Part shown: piece by piece, positions 24,313 through 41,352 of the stretch | Layout: every line of letters begins with the position of its first letter | How positions within the stretch are numbered: position 1 is the first letter of the stretch | Source of the DNA: Scylla paramamosain | Lineage: Eukaryota > Arthropoda > Malacostraca > Decapoda > Portunidae | Assembly: GCF_035594125.1 (NCBI RefSeq) | Contig: NC_087191.1 | Span: 1,570,001 to 1,634,000 of the forward strand | Length of the DNA: 64,000 bases | Reading direction: 5' to 3' | Notes under the pieces: generated by a model | Seen by the model: the letters and a program-made list of their open reading frames with translations, nothing else | The model's database searches: none | Told to the model about the DNA's origin: nothing | Translations under genes and position numbers: made by a program

Positions 24313-26297
24313 TTTTATGTAGGGGAGACACTGGCCAAGGGCAACAAAAATCAATTTGAAAAAAAAAGGCCCACTGAAATGCCAGTCCTATAAAAGGGTC
24401 AAAGCAATAGTCAAAAATTGATGGATAACTGTCTTGAAACTTCCCTCTTCAAGGAATTCAAGCCATAGGAAGGTGGAAATACAGAAGCAGGCAGGGAGTT
24501 CCAGAGCTTACCAGAGAAAGGGATGAATGATTGAGAATACTGGTTAACTCTTGCGTTAGAGAGATAGACAGAATAGGGGTGAGAGAAAGAAGAAAGTCTT
24601 GTGCAGCGAGGATCAGAAGAGCAGTTAGCATGAAAATAGCGGTAGAAGATAGCTGGAGATGCAACATTGCGGCGGTGAGAGAGAGGCTGAAGATAGTCAG
24701 TTAGAGGAGAGGAGTTGATGAGACAAAAAGCTTTTGATTCCACCCTGTCTAGAAGAGCAGTACGAGTGGAACCCCCCCCCCAGACATGTGAAGCATACTC
24801 CATACATGGACGGATAAGGCCCTTGTACAAAGTTAGCAGCTGGGGGATTGAGAAAAAACTGGCGAAGACGTCTCAGAACACCTAACTTCATAGGAGCGGT
24901 TTTAGCTAGAGATGAGATGTGAAGTTTCCAGTTCAGATTATAAGTCAAGGACAGACCGAGGATGTTCAGTGTAGAAGACGGGGACAGTTGAGTGTCATTG
25001 AAGAAGAGGAGATAGTTGTCTGGAAGGTTATGTCGAATTGATAGCTGGAGGAATTGAGTTTTTGAGGCATTGAACAATACCAAGTTTGCTCTGCCCCAAT
25101 CGGAAATTTGAAAAAAGATCAGAAGTCAAGCGTTCTGTGGCTTCCCTGTGTGAAATGTTTACCTCCTGAAGGGTTGGACGTCTATGAAAAAATCATCAGC
25201 GTAGGAGTGGATAGGACAAGAAGTTTGGTTTAGAAGATCATTAATGAATAATAAGAAGAAAGTGGGTGACAGGACAGAATCCTGAGGAACACCACTGTTA
25301 ATAGATTTAGGAGAAGAACAGTGACCGTCTACCACAGCAGCAATAGAACGGTCGGAAAGAAAACTTGAGACGAAGTTACAGACAGAAGAATAGAAGCCAT
25401 AGAAGGGTAGTTTGGAAATCAAAGCTCTGTGCCAGACTCTATTAAAAGCTTTTGATATGTCCAAGGCAACAGCAAAAGTTTCATCAAAATCTCTAAAAGA
25501 GGATGACTAAGACTCATTAAGGAAAGCCAGAAGATCACCAGTACAGCGGCCTTGACGGAACCCATACTGGCGATCAGATAAAAGGTTGTGAAATGATAGA
25601 TGTTTAAGAATCTTCCTGTTGAGGATAGATTCAAAAACTTTAGATAGGCAGGAAATTAAAGCAACAGGACGGTAGTTTGAGGGATTAGAACGGTCACCCT
25701 TTTTAGGGACAGGCTGAATGTAGGCAAACTTCCAGCAAGAAGGGACGGTAGATGTTGACAGACAGAGCTGAAAGAGTTTGACTAGGCAAGGTGCAAGCAC
25801 GGAGGCACAGTTTCGGAGAACAATAGAAGGGACCCCATCAGGTCCATAAGCATTCCGAAGGTTTAGGCCAGCAAGGGCATGGAAAACATCATTTAATAGG
25901 TAGCATGAAGTAGTCAGAGGGTGGAGGAGAGGGAGGAAGAAGCCCTGAATCGTTCAAGGTAGAGTTTTTAGCAAAGGTTTAAGCGAAGAGTTCAGCTTTA
26001 GAAATAGATGTGATAGCAGTGGTGCCATCTAGTTGAAATAAAGGAGGGAAAGAAGAAGAATCAAAGTTATTGGAGATATTTTTGGCTAGATGCCAGAAGT
26101 CACGAAGGGAGTTAGATCTTGAAAGGTTTTGACACTTTCTCTTAATGAAGGAGTTTTTGGCTAGGTTGAGAACAGACTTGGCATGGTTCCCGGCAGAAAT
26201 ATAAAGTGCATGAGATTCTGGTGATGGAAGGCTTAAGTATCTTTTGTGTGACACCTCTCTATCATGTATAGCACGAGAACAAGCTGTGTTAAACCAA
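24308..26297 (-). mobile_element. Family A LINE, 5'-truncated copy (linker, RT, 3' end)
   Basis: From the 3' tail at 24308 to the [19 protein letters not shown] block near 26297, where homology stops. RT motifs are visible (DISKAFNRVWHRALISKL, GVPQDSVLSPTFF with S for the usual G in PQGS, HSYADD) but are followed by a deletion and frameshifts. The G/C run in the thumb region (24770-24780) is expanded to ten C on the + strand. Confidence 0.88.
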
Positions 26298-26347
26298 AAA
26301 TATTCTAATATTGACCTATAACTGTGTGCCGAAAGTATTTCACACCG

Positions 26348-27410
26348 ACGGTATGGGTTCTGTCCTGTCACCCAATCGCTTCCTATTATTCATCAGTGAT
26401 CTTCCAAATCAAACTTCTTGTCATATGCACTCCTACGCTGATGATACCACCCTGCATTTTTCCACGTCTTTTCACAGAAGTCAAACCCTTTAGGAAAAAA
26501 AAACAGTTTACGAAGGGAAGTCACAGAACGGTTGACTCCTGTTCTCTCTAAAATTTCTGATTAGGGCAGGGCAAATTTGGTATTGTTCAATGCCTCAAAA
26601 ACAATTCCTCCATCTATCAGTTCCTTACAACCTTCCAAACAACTATCCCCTCATCTTCATTGACACTCAGCTGTCCCCGTCTTCTACACTGAACATCTCG
26701 GCCTGTCCTTTTCTTATAATTTAAAGTGGAAACTTCACATTTCATGTCTAGCTAAAACATCTTTTAACTTAACCTGACATGAGGTTAGGGGTTCTGAGAC
26801 GTCTCCGCCAGTTTTTTTCATCCCCCAGCTGTTAACTCTGTACACGGGCCTTATTCGTCCATGTGTGCTTCACATGTCTGGGGGGGGAATTCCACTCATA
26901 CCGCTCTTTTAGACAGAGTGGAATCAAAAGCTTTTCGTCTCATCAACTCCTCTCCTCTGACTCTCCTCTCCTCAGCCTTTTTCTCATCGCCGCAGTATTG
27001 CATCTCTAGTTATCTTCTACCGCTATTTTCATGCTAACTACTCTTCTGATCTTGGTAACGGCATGCTTCCCCTCCTCCCACAGCCTCGCTGGACAAGAAG
27101 TTTCTTCTTTCTCTCACCCTATTCTGTCCACTCTCTAATGCAAGAGTTAACCAGTATTCTCAATCATTCATCCCTTTCTTTGGTAAACTCTGGAACTCCC
27201 TGCCTGCTTCTGTATTTACACCTTCCTTTAAATTGAACTCCTTCGAGAGAGAGGTTTCAAGATACTTACCCTTCGATTTTTGACTACCACTTCAGACCCT
27301 ACTCGGGGACCGGCATCTCCGTGGGCTTTTTTTTTTTTTTTTTCTTTTTTCATTATTATTAGATTTTTGTTGCCCTTGGCTGGTGTCTCTCATACATAAT
27401 TAAAAAAAAA
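26348..27410 (+). mobile_element. Family A LINE, 5'-truncated copy in opposite orientation (RT palm to poly(A))
   Basis: Begins at 'gggttctgtcctgtcaccc' (PQGSVLSP), with the [17 protein letters not shown] catalytic block intact. It continues through the thumb and C-terminal region to the 3' UTR ('ttgcccttggctggtgtctctc') and an A run at 27402. It lies head-to-head with the copy at 24308-26297. Confidence 0.85.
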
Positions 27411-27774
27411 AATGCTCACTGCTCCAGGTTATAACGATTTAATTTTGGATTGAAGATCTCACGGTTTTGTATCGCAGCCACAGTGATACTTGAATGAAGA
27501 TTATATTGATAATGTAACATCTAAGGAAATACTGGTGTGAACTTTGATAAAGATGTCATATATAATGAACATGTTAAGAAAGGTATCCAGAAATGGAAGA
27601 GAAGGATGTATTCACTTAATAATGTTGGAATGTGTTATCCAGGGATGAACACAGAAAGTAAGGTACACTTATACATACTTATACACTTATACACTCACAT
27701 AGTCAAGCTTCTAACAAAGTCATTTTAACATAATACTATGTTCGTACATTTTTATTTATGTATTTTAAGTTTTT

Positions 27775-27839
<65 letters not shown>

Positions 27840-27937
27840 TAATACGTCGTCACGGCTGCTGTGTCAATATTCGTTGCGGTCATTTTCGGAGCCTACGATA
27901 ACGAAAAAATATTAATGTGTGTTCATGGGGATCTTTT
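27411..27937. other. AT-rich intron DNA with (AAT)n, no gene seen
   Basis: Contains the (AAT)n array at 27776-27838. A short open frame at 27537-27728 has no recognisable motif. Confidence 0.5.
27776..27838. repeat. (AAT)n microsatellite
   Basis: About 21 units of AAT. Confidence 0.98.
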
Positions 27938-28245
27938 AGGCCCGTGTACATAAAAACCGCTAAAATACTTTTAAATTTATTCCCTGCTAAAAATAAATGC
28001 TAACAGTGTATACAAGAAACTATAAAAGTTTTCTTAAGTTACTTTTAGTTATAAGTAAAGGTAAGATCTAAATTCGCTATACGTGCTGTTTAGCGCTTAA
28101 GAAAGATCCTAACCATTACATTGTTTTGCATTTGAATGTCAAAACAATACGAGTACATAATAGTATCCAATGTTAATTTATATTTCACTTTTCGATAACA
28201 AAGAACCAGACTATTGACATATTTTATGAGCTTAATTATGTACAT

Positions 28246-28325
28246 GAGGCGAGTTCAGACTCGAACCCACCACGGGGGTATCAACACAAAAATGGTGGGA
28301 GCAGCTTGGCCAAGCTAAAGAAAGA
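28246..28325 (-). repeat. Possible tRNA-derived (SINE-like) segment
   Basis: In reverse complement it reads 'agcttggccaagctgctcccacc' and, 30 bases on, 'gtggtgggttcgagtctg'. This resembles the D-arm and T-arm/B-box (GGTTCGAGTC) of a class II (Leu/Ser-like) tRNA. The anticodon arm is not foldable, so it is at best a tRNA-derived repeat. Confidence 0.35.
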
Positions 28326-28392
28326 GAGAAGCAGCCCTTTCATACTAGTTTCTGCTTAGTGCAAATTTATTTTCAAAATTCTGGTTATCCAT

Positions 28393-28605
28393 GCAAGCAG
28401 CTGTGGGGATGGTTGAGTTAGACTGAATGTTGTATTAATTTCCACTTCCTACAAGCAGGTGTGAGATGACTTGGTTTAAGTTGGGTTGAATTCAGAAAGA
28501 TTTGTTAAATTTTACTTACTCTCAGCAAGGGACTATGGGATATCTGGGTGAGGTTATTAAGTTGAATGCAGAAAGATAAATTAAATTCTATTTACTTGGA
28601 CTGTG
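28393..28605. repeat. Three diverged tandem repeats of about 70 bp
   Basis: Successive units begin 'gcaagcagctgtggggatggttgag', 'aagcaggtgtgagatgacttgg' and 'agcaagggactatgggatatc'. Each goes on to 'gttgaat...aga..' and 'ttaaattt/ctacttac'. Confidence 0.6.
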
Positions 28606-28617
28606 TTAAGTTAGTTT

Positions 28618-28618
<1 letters not shown>

Positions 28619-28703
<85 letters not shown>
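28619..28703. repeat. (CA)n microsatellite
   Basis: About 85 bp of AC. Confidence 0.98.
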
Positions 28704-28705
<2 letters not shown>

Positions 28706-28900
28706 CAAAATACAATTTAAAATCGATCTCGGTGTTATGAGCTATAATTGCATTCTACAGTTAGCTTTATTTCATGCCTTATTTACATATTCTGCCTCCT
28801 AATCTCTGGATGCGGTATTTTTTTTATGTGTGCCATCAGTAACACTAATGACAGTGGGGAATATTGCAACTTATATAACGTGTTTCTCTCATCATAATAT

Positions 28901-29017
<117 letters not shown>

Positions 29018-29424
29018 AATCTGAAGATGCCGTGTAGTACGTGAACCACGATGGTTTTGGCTAATGGTTGGCTGCATTGTACTGAAGTTATGGCCTTTAT
29101 CTAATCTTACTTCCTATAGTGCGATTCCCTAGTGCATCCCTCACAAGTTATATTACATATAAAATGTCACCAAGGGCAGGCAGAACTCTCTCGATCAGCT
29201 GAGCATCACTGTGCTCTCGTCTTTGCCGAAAATTGAGGTATTGGGCTGTCATCCTGCCGTCTAAAAGTAATTTTAGTCGCTTACCCATCACCATTCCTAG
29301 CCGCTAAAAATCTTTTAGGTTTTAAGTGATTATGTATTACTTTTAAGGAACTTTTATCAGTAAAAGTAAAACTGGTCAATAAAAGTACCTTTAGCCTCTT
29401 TAAAATGTTAATGTGTACGGGCCT

Positions 29425-31366
29425 TGGTCTTCCTTAGAAAATATTTACCATACTCCTTAATGGATTTTGGCTAAACTTTCTCTGTTGCCTTCAGACATAT
29501 TGAGAGTTAGTTATGTGAAAACCACACTCTTCCGTATAATTGACACATTTTATTCTTTATTAGTGTTCTTTTTCCTGTCAGCATGTCGGAAGAAGTGGGC
29601 GGGGAAAGAGCCATATTCATGACACAACTCCCTTTTGTTCCGTATTCTTTGGATCGATATTTTAAACGTTGGTGTTAGTGTATCGAGGGTTATATACAAA
29701 AGGGAGAGTTTTTGATCCGTCTCCCCTGAAAATCTCATGCTCACGCACCTCCTGGTGTTTGAATACCGCTCGCTATGGACCATAACTACGCAGGCCGGAA
29801 AACTCGGTCAAATGTTAATATTGTACAATCCAAATGTCAGAACCAGGCCGAGAGGTATGTTATTTAGATGCAGGAGAAGCAGATAGGTTATAAGAGGATT
29901 GAAGAAGAATTAGACGGTGGCCAATCAGTTGCACTTTGGGCCGCTCTCTCTCTCTGACCACTCTCAAGGAAGGATGGTGTCTACCCTCGCTCGCTCTCCT
30001 GCCCAGACCTTCAAGCAGACGTCGGTGCTTCTAAGTTGCGATGTTCCCTTCGACCCGTAGAAGGGGGCACCCGCGGCCAGGACATGGGCCAAATCTAGCC
30101 AGCGATCAAGAGTAAGGTGCCAAGGAGACACGAGACGGAGGTGGTAAGAATGAGGTGACTTGGGACGCCAGGAAATGACGCCACACAGCCTGCACTGACA
30201 TGGATAAAGCCAAGCCTGGCCTTGCTGACTCCTGCAGCCTTCCCTCAAGGCCTAACGTCATCACCTCGACTCTTGCTACACCACCTCCTACCAGGAAGGA
30301 CGGCCACGCTGTCGGTGGCACCCAAGGCCCTGCACTTCACCTGCCTCTAGCTGCTACCACGGACATCATCAGGTCACGCTAAACGCAGATAAGCACTCCG
30401 GGATCCTCAGTTGTGTCAGCTAGTTAGTTTAGTTAAAAGTCTTTGGATATAGTTGCGTATCTTCCTCGGTCTGCTGCTATTAGTGCCGTAGTTATTCCTT
30501 TGTTGGTATTAACCCTGTGACCTGAGAGTGATAAAGTGTTTATTTTCTTTATCTTTTTTTTTTTTTTTCATTTAGACCGGTGCTGTAATTGTTTTGGAGG
30601 TTCCTTATCTCTTTCATTACGACCGGTGGAATAATTGTTTTGGTGGTTGAGAAGAATATTTCAGACGTTTTTTAACTTTTATTCATTGTTCAGTTATTTG
30701 TTTTTCGATTGTTATTGATATTTTATTTTTTTTTATTTAACATATTACCGTAAAAGTGGCACATTAGTAAATCCCAACACCAAGCCCCACGTCGTATCTC
30801 TTACTAACTTTGCAAATGCGTTTTTTAAACACGGGGAAGGAGACACGACGTGGTGTTAGAACCCAACACCAACAACACTCTTCACACAGGCTGGCAACGC
30901 TGAAGTCTCCTATGCTCGCCAAAACGATCAGCTGATCAATGTTTACAGTTCTCCCGCCAACAGCCTGTATTGAAGAGTATATTCGTTGCCCACCCACCAC
31001 GATCATCTTTAACACTGGTACTCAGCCAGAGACAGAAGAAGTTTCTGGTAGAGATAATATCGGAGAAGCCTGCGGTACAGGATAAATCGCACGTTATGGC
31101 AGTGACCCTGGAGAAGGATAGAGCTCGGCGAGAAATAGCTGTACCCTTCAATCAAAATTACCCACCTGATGTTAAGACTGAAAAAAAAAAAAAAAAAAAA
31201 AATTAAGACGAGCATGGGAATATACGAGGCTGAGGTAAGAACATGGTGTTTTTACTCCTGGAAGAACGTTTGGGCGTTGGTCGAGTAGGGGAATTCCTCC
31301 TGAGCTGCGTTGCCGTGTCTCTACAGGAATTGCCGGTTTAACACCTCCGTGGAAAGGAAGGCAACC

Positions 31367-31367
<1 letters not shown>
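29425..31367. other. Intron DNA with a GC-rich block, no gene recognised
   Basis: The 29980-30380 block is GC-rich. It contains a plus-strand frame beginning MVSTLARSPAQTFKQTSVLL at 29972, but it is broken by stops. It could be the 5' end of a retroelement. A short imperfect inverted repeat ('aacaccaagccccacgtcgt' / 'acacgacgtggtgttag') occurs at 30780-30860. Confidence 0.4.

Positions 31368-31455
<88 letters not shown>
31368..31455. repeat. (TC)n microsatellite
   Basis: About 88 bp of TC. Confidence 0.98.
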
Positions 31456-31458
<3 letters not shown>

Positions 31459-32448
31459 ATTGTATAATACTGTGTGAATGATTTTTCTATAATTTGCTGG
31501 TGGTAATTGTTTCCCGTAATTTCGATTTGGGACAGAGCAGATTCGTCGCACTGTCGTCTCACTTATATTAGTGGCTTTGGTTGTTCGAAGTATTGCTCTG
31601 GAAGATGCAATGATAGGACCTCTATTGGCCCTTATCTTCTAAAAAATACTTATTCATGTTGCAAATAAGCTATTTCTCCCGGCTGTGAAGACCACACGAG
31701 CACTTGGGGAGTTCCTTCCATCGTGGGAGTGTCCCTGGAAAGGCTGAGCCACCCTTCTCTCTGACCTGAGTCACCTGACCCTACCGATAAGCATTCCAAT
31801 TGCTCGACCTAAATCACAACGCCGCAGAGCTATGTTGTCATAAGATGTGATATTTATGTAAAATTCAATAAACTGTTTATCATCTTAAAAGCCGAACCAT
31901 TCGTAGCACTGCATGGTTTAGTGAGATGAATAATCCATACTTAATAATTGAATTTCAGTAAAAGAAAAAAAATATATATAAGATAAATTGTGTGATATGG
32001 CAGAGTAACTAATGGATCTCGGCCAATACCATAGTGCTCTCATATTGAAATTGGTGAGATATACGTACGTACCAACTAATAATAACCAACTCGCCAGCCA
32101 CCTAGTACCCATCTACAATCTCCTAGGCCTGTAGCACATATGATATCCTATCTCGTTTTTAATTGCCATTCCAGTTCAAAATTTCACATTCTTAATATTA
32201 TGTGCTATATAGTTAAATAAATACATACAATTTCTTCCATCTACTGGGTAATGCTCTTTGCTGGACCATTTATGAACACCATTTATAAGCCCATGTATAA
32301 ACACCATAATCTCTCCCGTATAATGATGGATACTATTTTCTTTTAGCACATAAGGATATTCATATATTATCATATTTTTAAGTATATTCATATATTATCA
32401 TATGTTAAAAATAACTTTCAATTGCATATTAATCGTGAATATCATTAG
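31456..32448. other. AT-rich intron DNA, no gene seen
   Basis: No coding or structural signal recognised; 'atatattatcatat' is duplicated near 32370 and 32395. Confidence 0.5.
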
Positions 32449-32618
32449 TGCTTCTTGTTGGGGAGGGGTAGGCCACACCAACAATTTTTATAGGAACCTG
32501 TGGTGTCTTCAGCGAGTTGACAATAACATCACGGTTAAAAAAAAAAAAAGTAAATAGATAAAATAAAAAATGAAAATCAGCTATATTGATATTAGTAACT
32601 TCTAACACCACATTTTAA
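32449..32618 (+). repeat. Short interspersed repeat with A-rich tail, copy 1
   Basis: Shares 'acaccaacaat.tttataggaacctgtg', 'gagttgac..taacatcacggtt' and 'gtaact.ctaacaccacatt' with 41208-41352, in the same order and spacing. Both copies end in an A run, so they are two members of one family of about 150-165 bp. Confidence 0.75.
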
Positions 32619-33430
32619 AAAAAATCAGGCCCTTAACTCTGCACCCCTCTTGTGTATCATTCACCTATTGCAAGCAGAGCCATTCTGTTCATTATTTGTC
32701 CCTGAATCTAAAGTGAATCAATCAAGTCATACATGCACACATTAATCTAAATGTAGCGGCACTTGGTTAGTGTCACCAGAATGAGCTCTTTGAGGAAACC
32801 TTTTAGCAATGCTTTCAGGGATTTTGATTGAAACTATTTCTTTACGGTCTACTTTGTGCAATGTATGGTTTTGGGCCTTGCTGACGAAGTTCCCTGTCTG
32901 AGCTTTGGGGCTGATCTGTTCAGTGAGTGCCCTCTCTTTTCCATTGGGTGCCATGGGGCGAAGAGAACAGTGTTCATGAGTGTGAATGTGTCTTGTCTTG
33001 GCTACCTACCCCATCTTGGGAGAGTAGCCAAGTTAAATAGATATTGATATATGTGTCCATTACAGAATGGATCAAGTAAAGTGATGGGGGAGAAAATGAC
33101 ACCATCAACTTCAAGGGAGGTGCACCGCGCCCATCACAGGCATCCTCCAAAGAGGCGTTAGACAGCTAAGGAGGCTGCTTATGCCTGGTTGACAGATTAA
33201 TTTATCAGTCTAGATGAGTCTGTTAAAAGCCATACAGGCAGTCCGCTAGGCTGCAGAGGGATGGTCTGCTGCAGCAGAAAGTCTTACAGCAGCTGCAAAC
33301 CATCACAGATACAGCAGACAGGGTCAAAGATGCTGTCTTCTGTATACAGGACAAATATTAAATAATGTATTTCGCTGAAAGCTATTTGTTCCCTCCTTTC
33401 GTGGACTCTATTTGCCAGCTCCTTGCTACA
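32619..33430. other. Region upstream (left) of the Harbinger remnant, possible second Harbinger ORF
   Basis: A plus-strand frame near 33240-33360 reads LQRDGLLQQKVLQQLQTITD, then DRVKDAVFCIQDKY and a stop. A Gln-rich helical C-terminus like this is seen in the Myb/SANT-type accessory proteins of Harbinger elements. The assignment rests mainly on position. Confidence 0.25.
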
Positions 33431-33456
33431 GTGTGTGTGTGTGTGTGTGTGTGTGT
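33431..33456. repeat. (GT)n microsatellite
   Basis: About 26 bp of GT. Confidence 0.95.
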
Positions 33457-33502
33457 TTTATTAAGTGTAAATACTTTCTTAATGGAGCAATGTGACAAGA
33501 AA

Positions 33503-33658
<156 letters not shown>

Positions 33659-33669
33659 CTTAGTGCAAT

Positions 33670-35480
<1,811 letters not shown>

Positions 35481-35972
35481 AGGAATACCCACAATGGAAT
35501 AATTATTGTTTTCAAGAGTTTTGAAAGCTATGCTAGAAATGTTTCTTGGCTGCCAACTACTATAATTAGTTTGGGATGAGGTTAGTAAGCCCATGCTATG
35601 GAATCCTTGTGCTTGTGGTTGCAAAATTAATTGGCAAGAGTATTGAAATCGATTTGAAATAATGGTGATGATATTCTTGTCCTTTTCAATCATTAATATT
35701 GGTTAGGTTAGCTGTATTCTTTTGCAGACACATTTGAATAGTTGTAAAGCATAAATATAGGGTCCGGGGACATGCCACTATAGCTTTTTTTTTTTTTCAC
35801 ACTAAGAAAAAAATGTAAAATTAGAGATTTATAGGGCATTATCTGACAAGTAATATGCCACATAAATGGTGAAAATTGGTCAACAAATAAAAAAAGTTAT
35901 AGCAACTTGAATTGTAAAAACTTACGTTTTGAGAAAACGGCATCTGAAGTTGAGTGTGTCAAGTGAGATGGA
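35481..35972. other. Spacer between two transposase remnants, no gene seen
   Basis: AT-rich. A short open frame on the minus strand (35460-35693) has no recognisable motif. Confidence 0.45.
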
Positions 35973-37060
35973 TTAGTGCCCTCCAGGCGAGCAGTGTAGC
36001 TCCCTCTGCAGGCGTTTATTTATCATTCTCTTCTTCAAAGGTATATCCATCTTTATATCTTGGTTTTCAAGGTATTTCCAGTAATGTATGAAAGTGCTAG
36101 GCCCAGGTTTCATAAATAGCACTCTCTTTGTACCCTGCATTATACACACTGACTGCATGAGCCGCAGAAAAGTCAAGTTTATTCTTTGATGTGTTTAGGT
36201 GTTTTGGGCGGTACTGCCACAATCTGCTGTGGAATGACTCATTAGGGTTTTGTTTGTGCCCTTTGAGGCATCTTTTCATCATCTCATCAGTAACTAATTT
36301 TTCATAAACCTTTCGTACAAACTGAAGCTGGTCTGGCTGAAATGAAAAGGAAACTTTCATCGTACTGTGGCTGGGTGGTATCTCCCCTAAGGCCAGAGCC
36401 TTTTGGTAAAAGCATCAGGAGTCACTAGATTTAGGGCACAGATGATGCTTTGGATTTGTGTCGCTTGATGAGCAGTGTTCAAAAGATGAGATGATGTCGT
36501 TCCTCATTTCTTCTTCCGTCATGTTCACCTTTCTTGCAATGCCTCTTCGAAAATAATACTGCAGGTGAGTGATAACTTTGTCAGTCAACTTATTCTGTCC
36601 AACAAGTACAGATCTCTTCACAGTTTTTCCACTCTTTGTTTTTACAGTCTGTGTTTCTTTTCTCAAATTTCTTAGTCCATTTCCAAGCCTCTTTGCCACA
36701 TGGTTTATACAGTCCATCTTTTCAACCAAGTGATCTTTCCCGTATGGTCCTTCTCCGTTGTTACATGATGTTACACAACTGTATGCTGAGCTATCACCAT
36801 CACTAATAAAGTTGATGTACCTCATATTATGAGAAAGAGATCTGTTCTAACATGCCAGAGCCTCTACAGCCTCCATTCCCCCTGAGGTACCAGCATATTT
36901 CACCTGGCAAGGAGCGTGGTTCTCCTCCCACCTGGCAAACTCAATGTCAGTCATTTCTTTCCTGTCATGGCGAGCTCTGCTGACAATGCAAAGTTGACAT
37001 CTTTCCACAGGTCTCATAGTCCAATATTAGACCAGTGTTTGCAACAATGACTGCTCCAGC
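35973..37060 (-). pseudogene. Mutator-like transposase domain protein, remnant
   Basis: Minus strand. The upstream part (37060-36850) reads [20 protein letters not shown], then frameshifts. The 36825-36415 frame reads MRYINFISDGDSSAYSCV, PYGKDHLVEKMDCINHVAKR and KLTDKVITHLQYYFRRGIAR, with SDTNPKHHLCP near its end. The 36360-36097 frame reads MMKRCLKGHKQNPNESFHSR, LWQYRPKHLN and DFSAAHAVSVYNAGYKE. The order 'isDGDSsay', 'vEK.DCinHv.KR', 'H..CP', 'cl.g.TQN.NESfhs.iW' is that of the Mutator-like transposase domain found in many arthropod elements. Stops between the frames show it is inactive. It meets a family A LINE at about 37098. Confidence 0.75.
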
Positions 37061-37097
37061 ACCAAAAAAAAAGAAGAATGACCCCGAGTATGCCAAA

Positions 37098-39082
37098 TCC
37101 CGTGACTTAACCTGCTCTCGTGCCCACGCTCTTGAATCTCCCGAGTTTTCCACCATCTGGCTACGACTACAGAGTCACTCTCAAACTAAATTTATCTGTG
37201 CTGTATACCTCTCACCTAACTCCTCTGACTATAAGAAATTCTTTGACTACTTAACTTCCAAAGTGGAGCACATTCTGACTCTCTTCCTTTTTGCAGAGAT
37301 CTCCATTTTTGGAGACTTCATTGTTCACCACCAGCATTGCCTGTCCTCTCCCTTCACTGACCATCCTGGTGAACTAGCCTTCAACTTTGCTATCCTCCAC
37401 GACCTAGAGCAATTGGTGCAACATCCTACTCATATTTCTGACCGTCTTGGAGATACGCCCAACATTCTTGAACTTTTCCTCTAATCCTTCTGCTTATGCT
37501 GTCACCCTCTCTTCTCCGTTGGGCTCCTCCTATCACAGTCTTATATCTGTATCTTGTCCTATCGCTCCAGTCCCTCCTCAGGATTTTCCTAAGCGAAGGT
37601 GCTTCTGGCAATTTTCTTCTGCTAGTTGGGGGGACCTGAGGAGGTATTTTGCTGATTTTCCTTGGAATGACTACTGCTTCCGTGTCAGAGATTCGTCTTT
37701 GTGTGCTGAGCGCATAACAGAGGTGATAGTGTCTGGCATATGGGCGTACATTCCTCACTCTTTTTCTCGTCCTAAACCTTCTAAACCTTGGTTTAACACA
37801 GCTTGTTCTCGTGCTATACATGATAGAGAGGTGGCCCACAAAAGGTACTTAAGCCTTCCATCACCAGAATCTCATGCACTTTATATTTCTGCCCGGAACC
37901 ATGCCAAGTCTGTTCTCCAACTAGCCAAAAACTCTTTCATTAACAGAAAATGTCAAAACCTTTCAAGATCTAACTCCCCTCGTGATTTCTGGCATCTAGC
38001 CAAAAATATCAACGGTAACTTTGCTTCTTCTTTCCCTCCTTTATTTCAACCAGATGTCACCACTGCTATCACATCTATCTCTAAAATTGAACTCTTTGCT
38101 CAAATCTTTGCTAAAAACTCTACCTTGGACGACGCAAGGCTTATTCCTCTCTAGCCTCCATCCTCTGACTACTTCATGTTACCTATTAAAATTCTTCGCA
38201 ATGATGTCTTCCTTGGCCTCGCTGGCCTAAACCCTCGGAAGGCTTATGGACCTGATGGGGTCCCTCCTATTGTTCTCCAAAACTGTGCCTCCGTGTTTGC
38301 ACCTTCCCTAGTCAAACTCTTTCATCTCTTTCAACATCTAACTTTCTTTCTTGCTGGAAGTTTGCCTACATTCATCCTGTTCCTAAAAAGAGTGATCGTT
38401 CTAATCCCACAAACTACCGTTCTATTGCCTATCAAAAGTTTTTTAATCTATCCTCAACAGGAAGATTCTTGAACAACTATCACTTCACAACCTTTTATCT
38501 GATCACCATTATCGATTCCGTCAAGGCCGCTCTTCTGGTGATCTTCTGTCTTTCCTTATTGATGATACCACCCTGTCCTTTTCCACGTCTTTTCATAGAC
38601 GTCCAACACTTCAGGAAGTAAACATTTCACACAGGGAAGCCACAGAACGCATGACTTCTGATTATTCTAAAATTTCTGATTAGGGTAGAGGAAACTTGGT
38701 ATTGTTCAATGCCTCAAAAACTCAATTCCTACATTTATCAGTTCGATACAACTTTCCAGACAACAATCCCCTCTTCTGCAATTACGCTCAACTGTCCCCT
38801 CTCTTCTACAGTGAACTTCCTCGGTCTGTCCCTTACTTATAATATGAACTGGAAACTTCACATCTCATCTCTAGCTAAAACAGCTTCTAAATTAAGTTAG
38901 GTGTTCTTAGACGTCTCGTCAGTTTTTCTCTCCCCTCCAGCTGTTAACTCTGTACTAGATCCATACCGTCCATGTATGGAGTATGCTTCCCTTGTCTGGG
39001 GGAATTCCACTCATACCGCTCTTCTAAACAGGATGGAATCAAAAGCTTTCTGTCTCATCAACACTTCTCTAACTGACCGTCT
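37098..39082 (+). mobile_element. Family A LINE, plus-strand copy with palm deletion
   Basis: 5'-truncated inside EN: starts at [15 protein letters not shown], and shows [20 protein letters not shown], linker and RT fingers (AYGPDGVPPIVLQNCASV). Near 38555 the sequence jumps from 'gatcttctgtctttcctta' (DLLAFLT) straight to 'gatgatacc' (the DD of YADD), deleting about 430 bp of the palm. The thumb continues to 'ctctaactgaccgtct' at 39082, where it joins an inverted copy. The 3' UTR and tail are absent. Confidence 0.87.
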
Positions 39083-41207
<2,125 letters not shown>

Positions 41208-41352
41208 GGGAGACGTAGGACACACCAACAATTATTATAGGATCCTGTGATGTCTCCAACGAGTTGACGCTAACACCACGGTTTAAAAAGCGAAAGTGCT
41301 AAGAATCGGCTATATTGGTATCGGTAACTACTAACATCACATTAAAAAAAAA
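41208..41352 (+). repeat. Short interspersed repeat with A-rich tail, copy 2
   Basis: Homologous to 32449-32618 (see there). It begins exactly where the family A sequence stops, at its start-codon region, so it either inserted there or marks a rearrangement point. Confidence 0.75.

Noticed and set aside
29550..29783. Minus-strand ORF of 77 residues (starts MVHSERYSNTRR)
   Set aside because: Not recognisable as any family; length is expected by chance.
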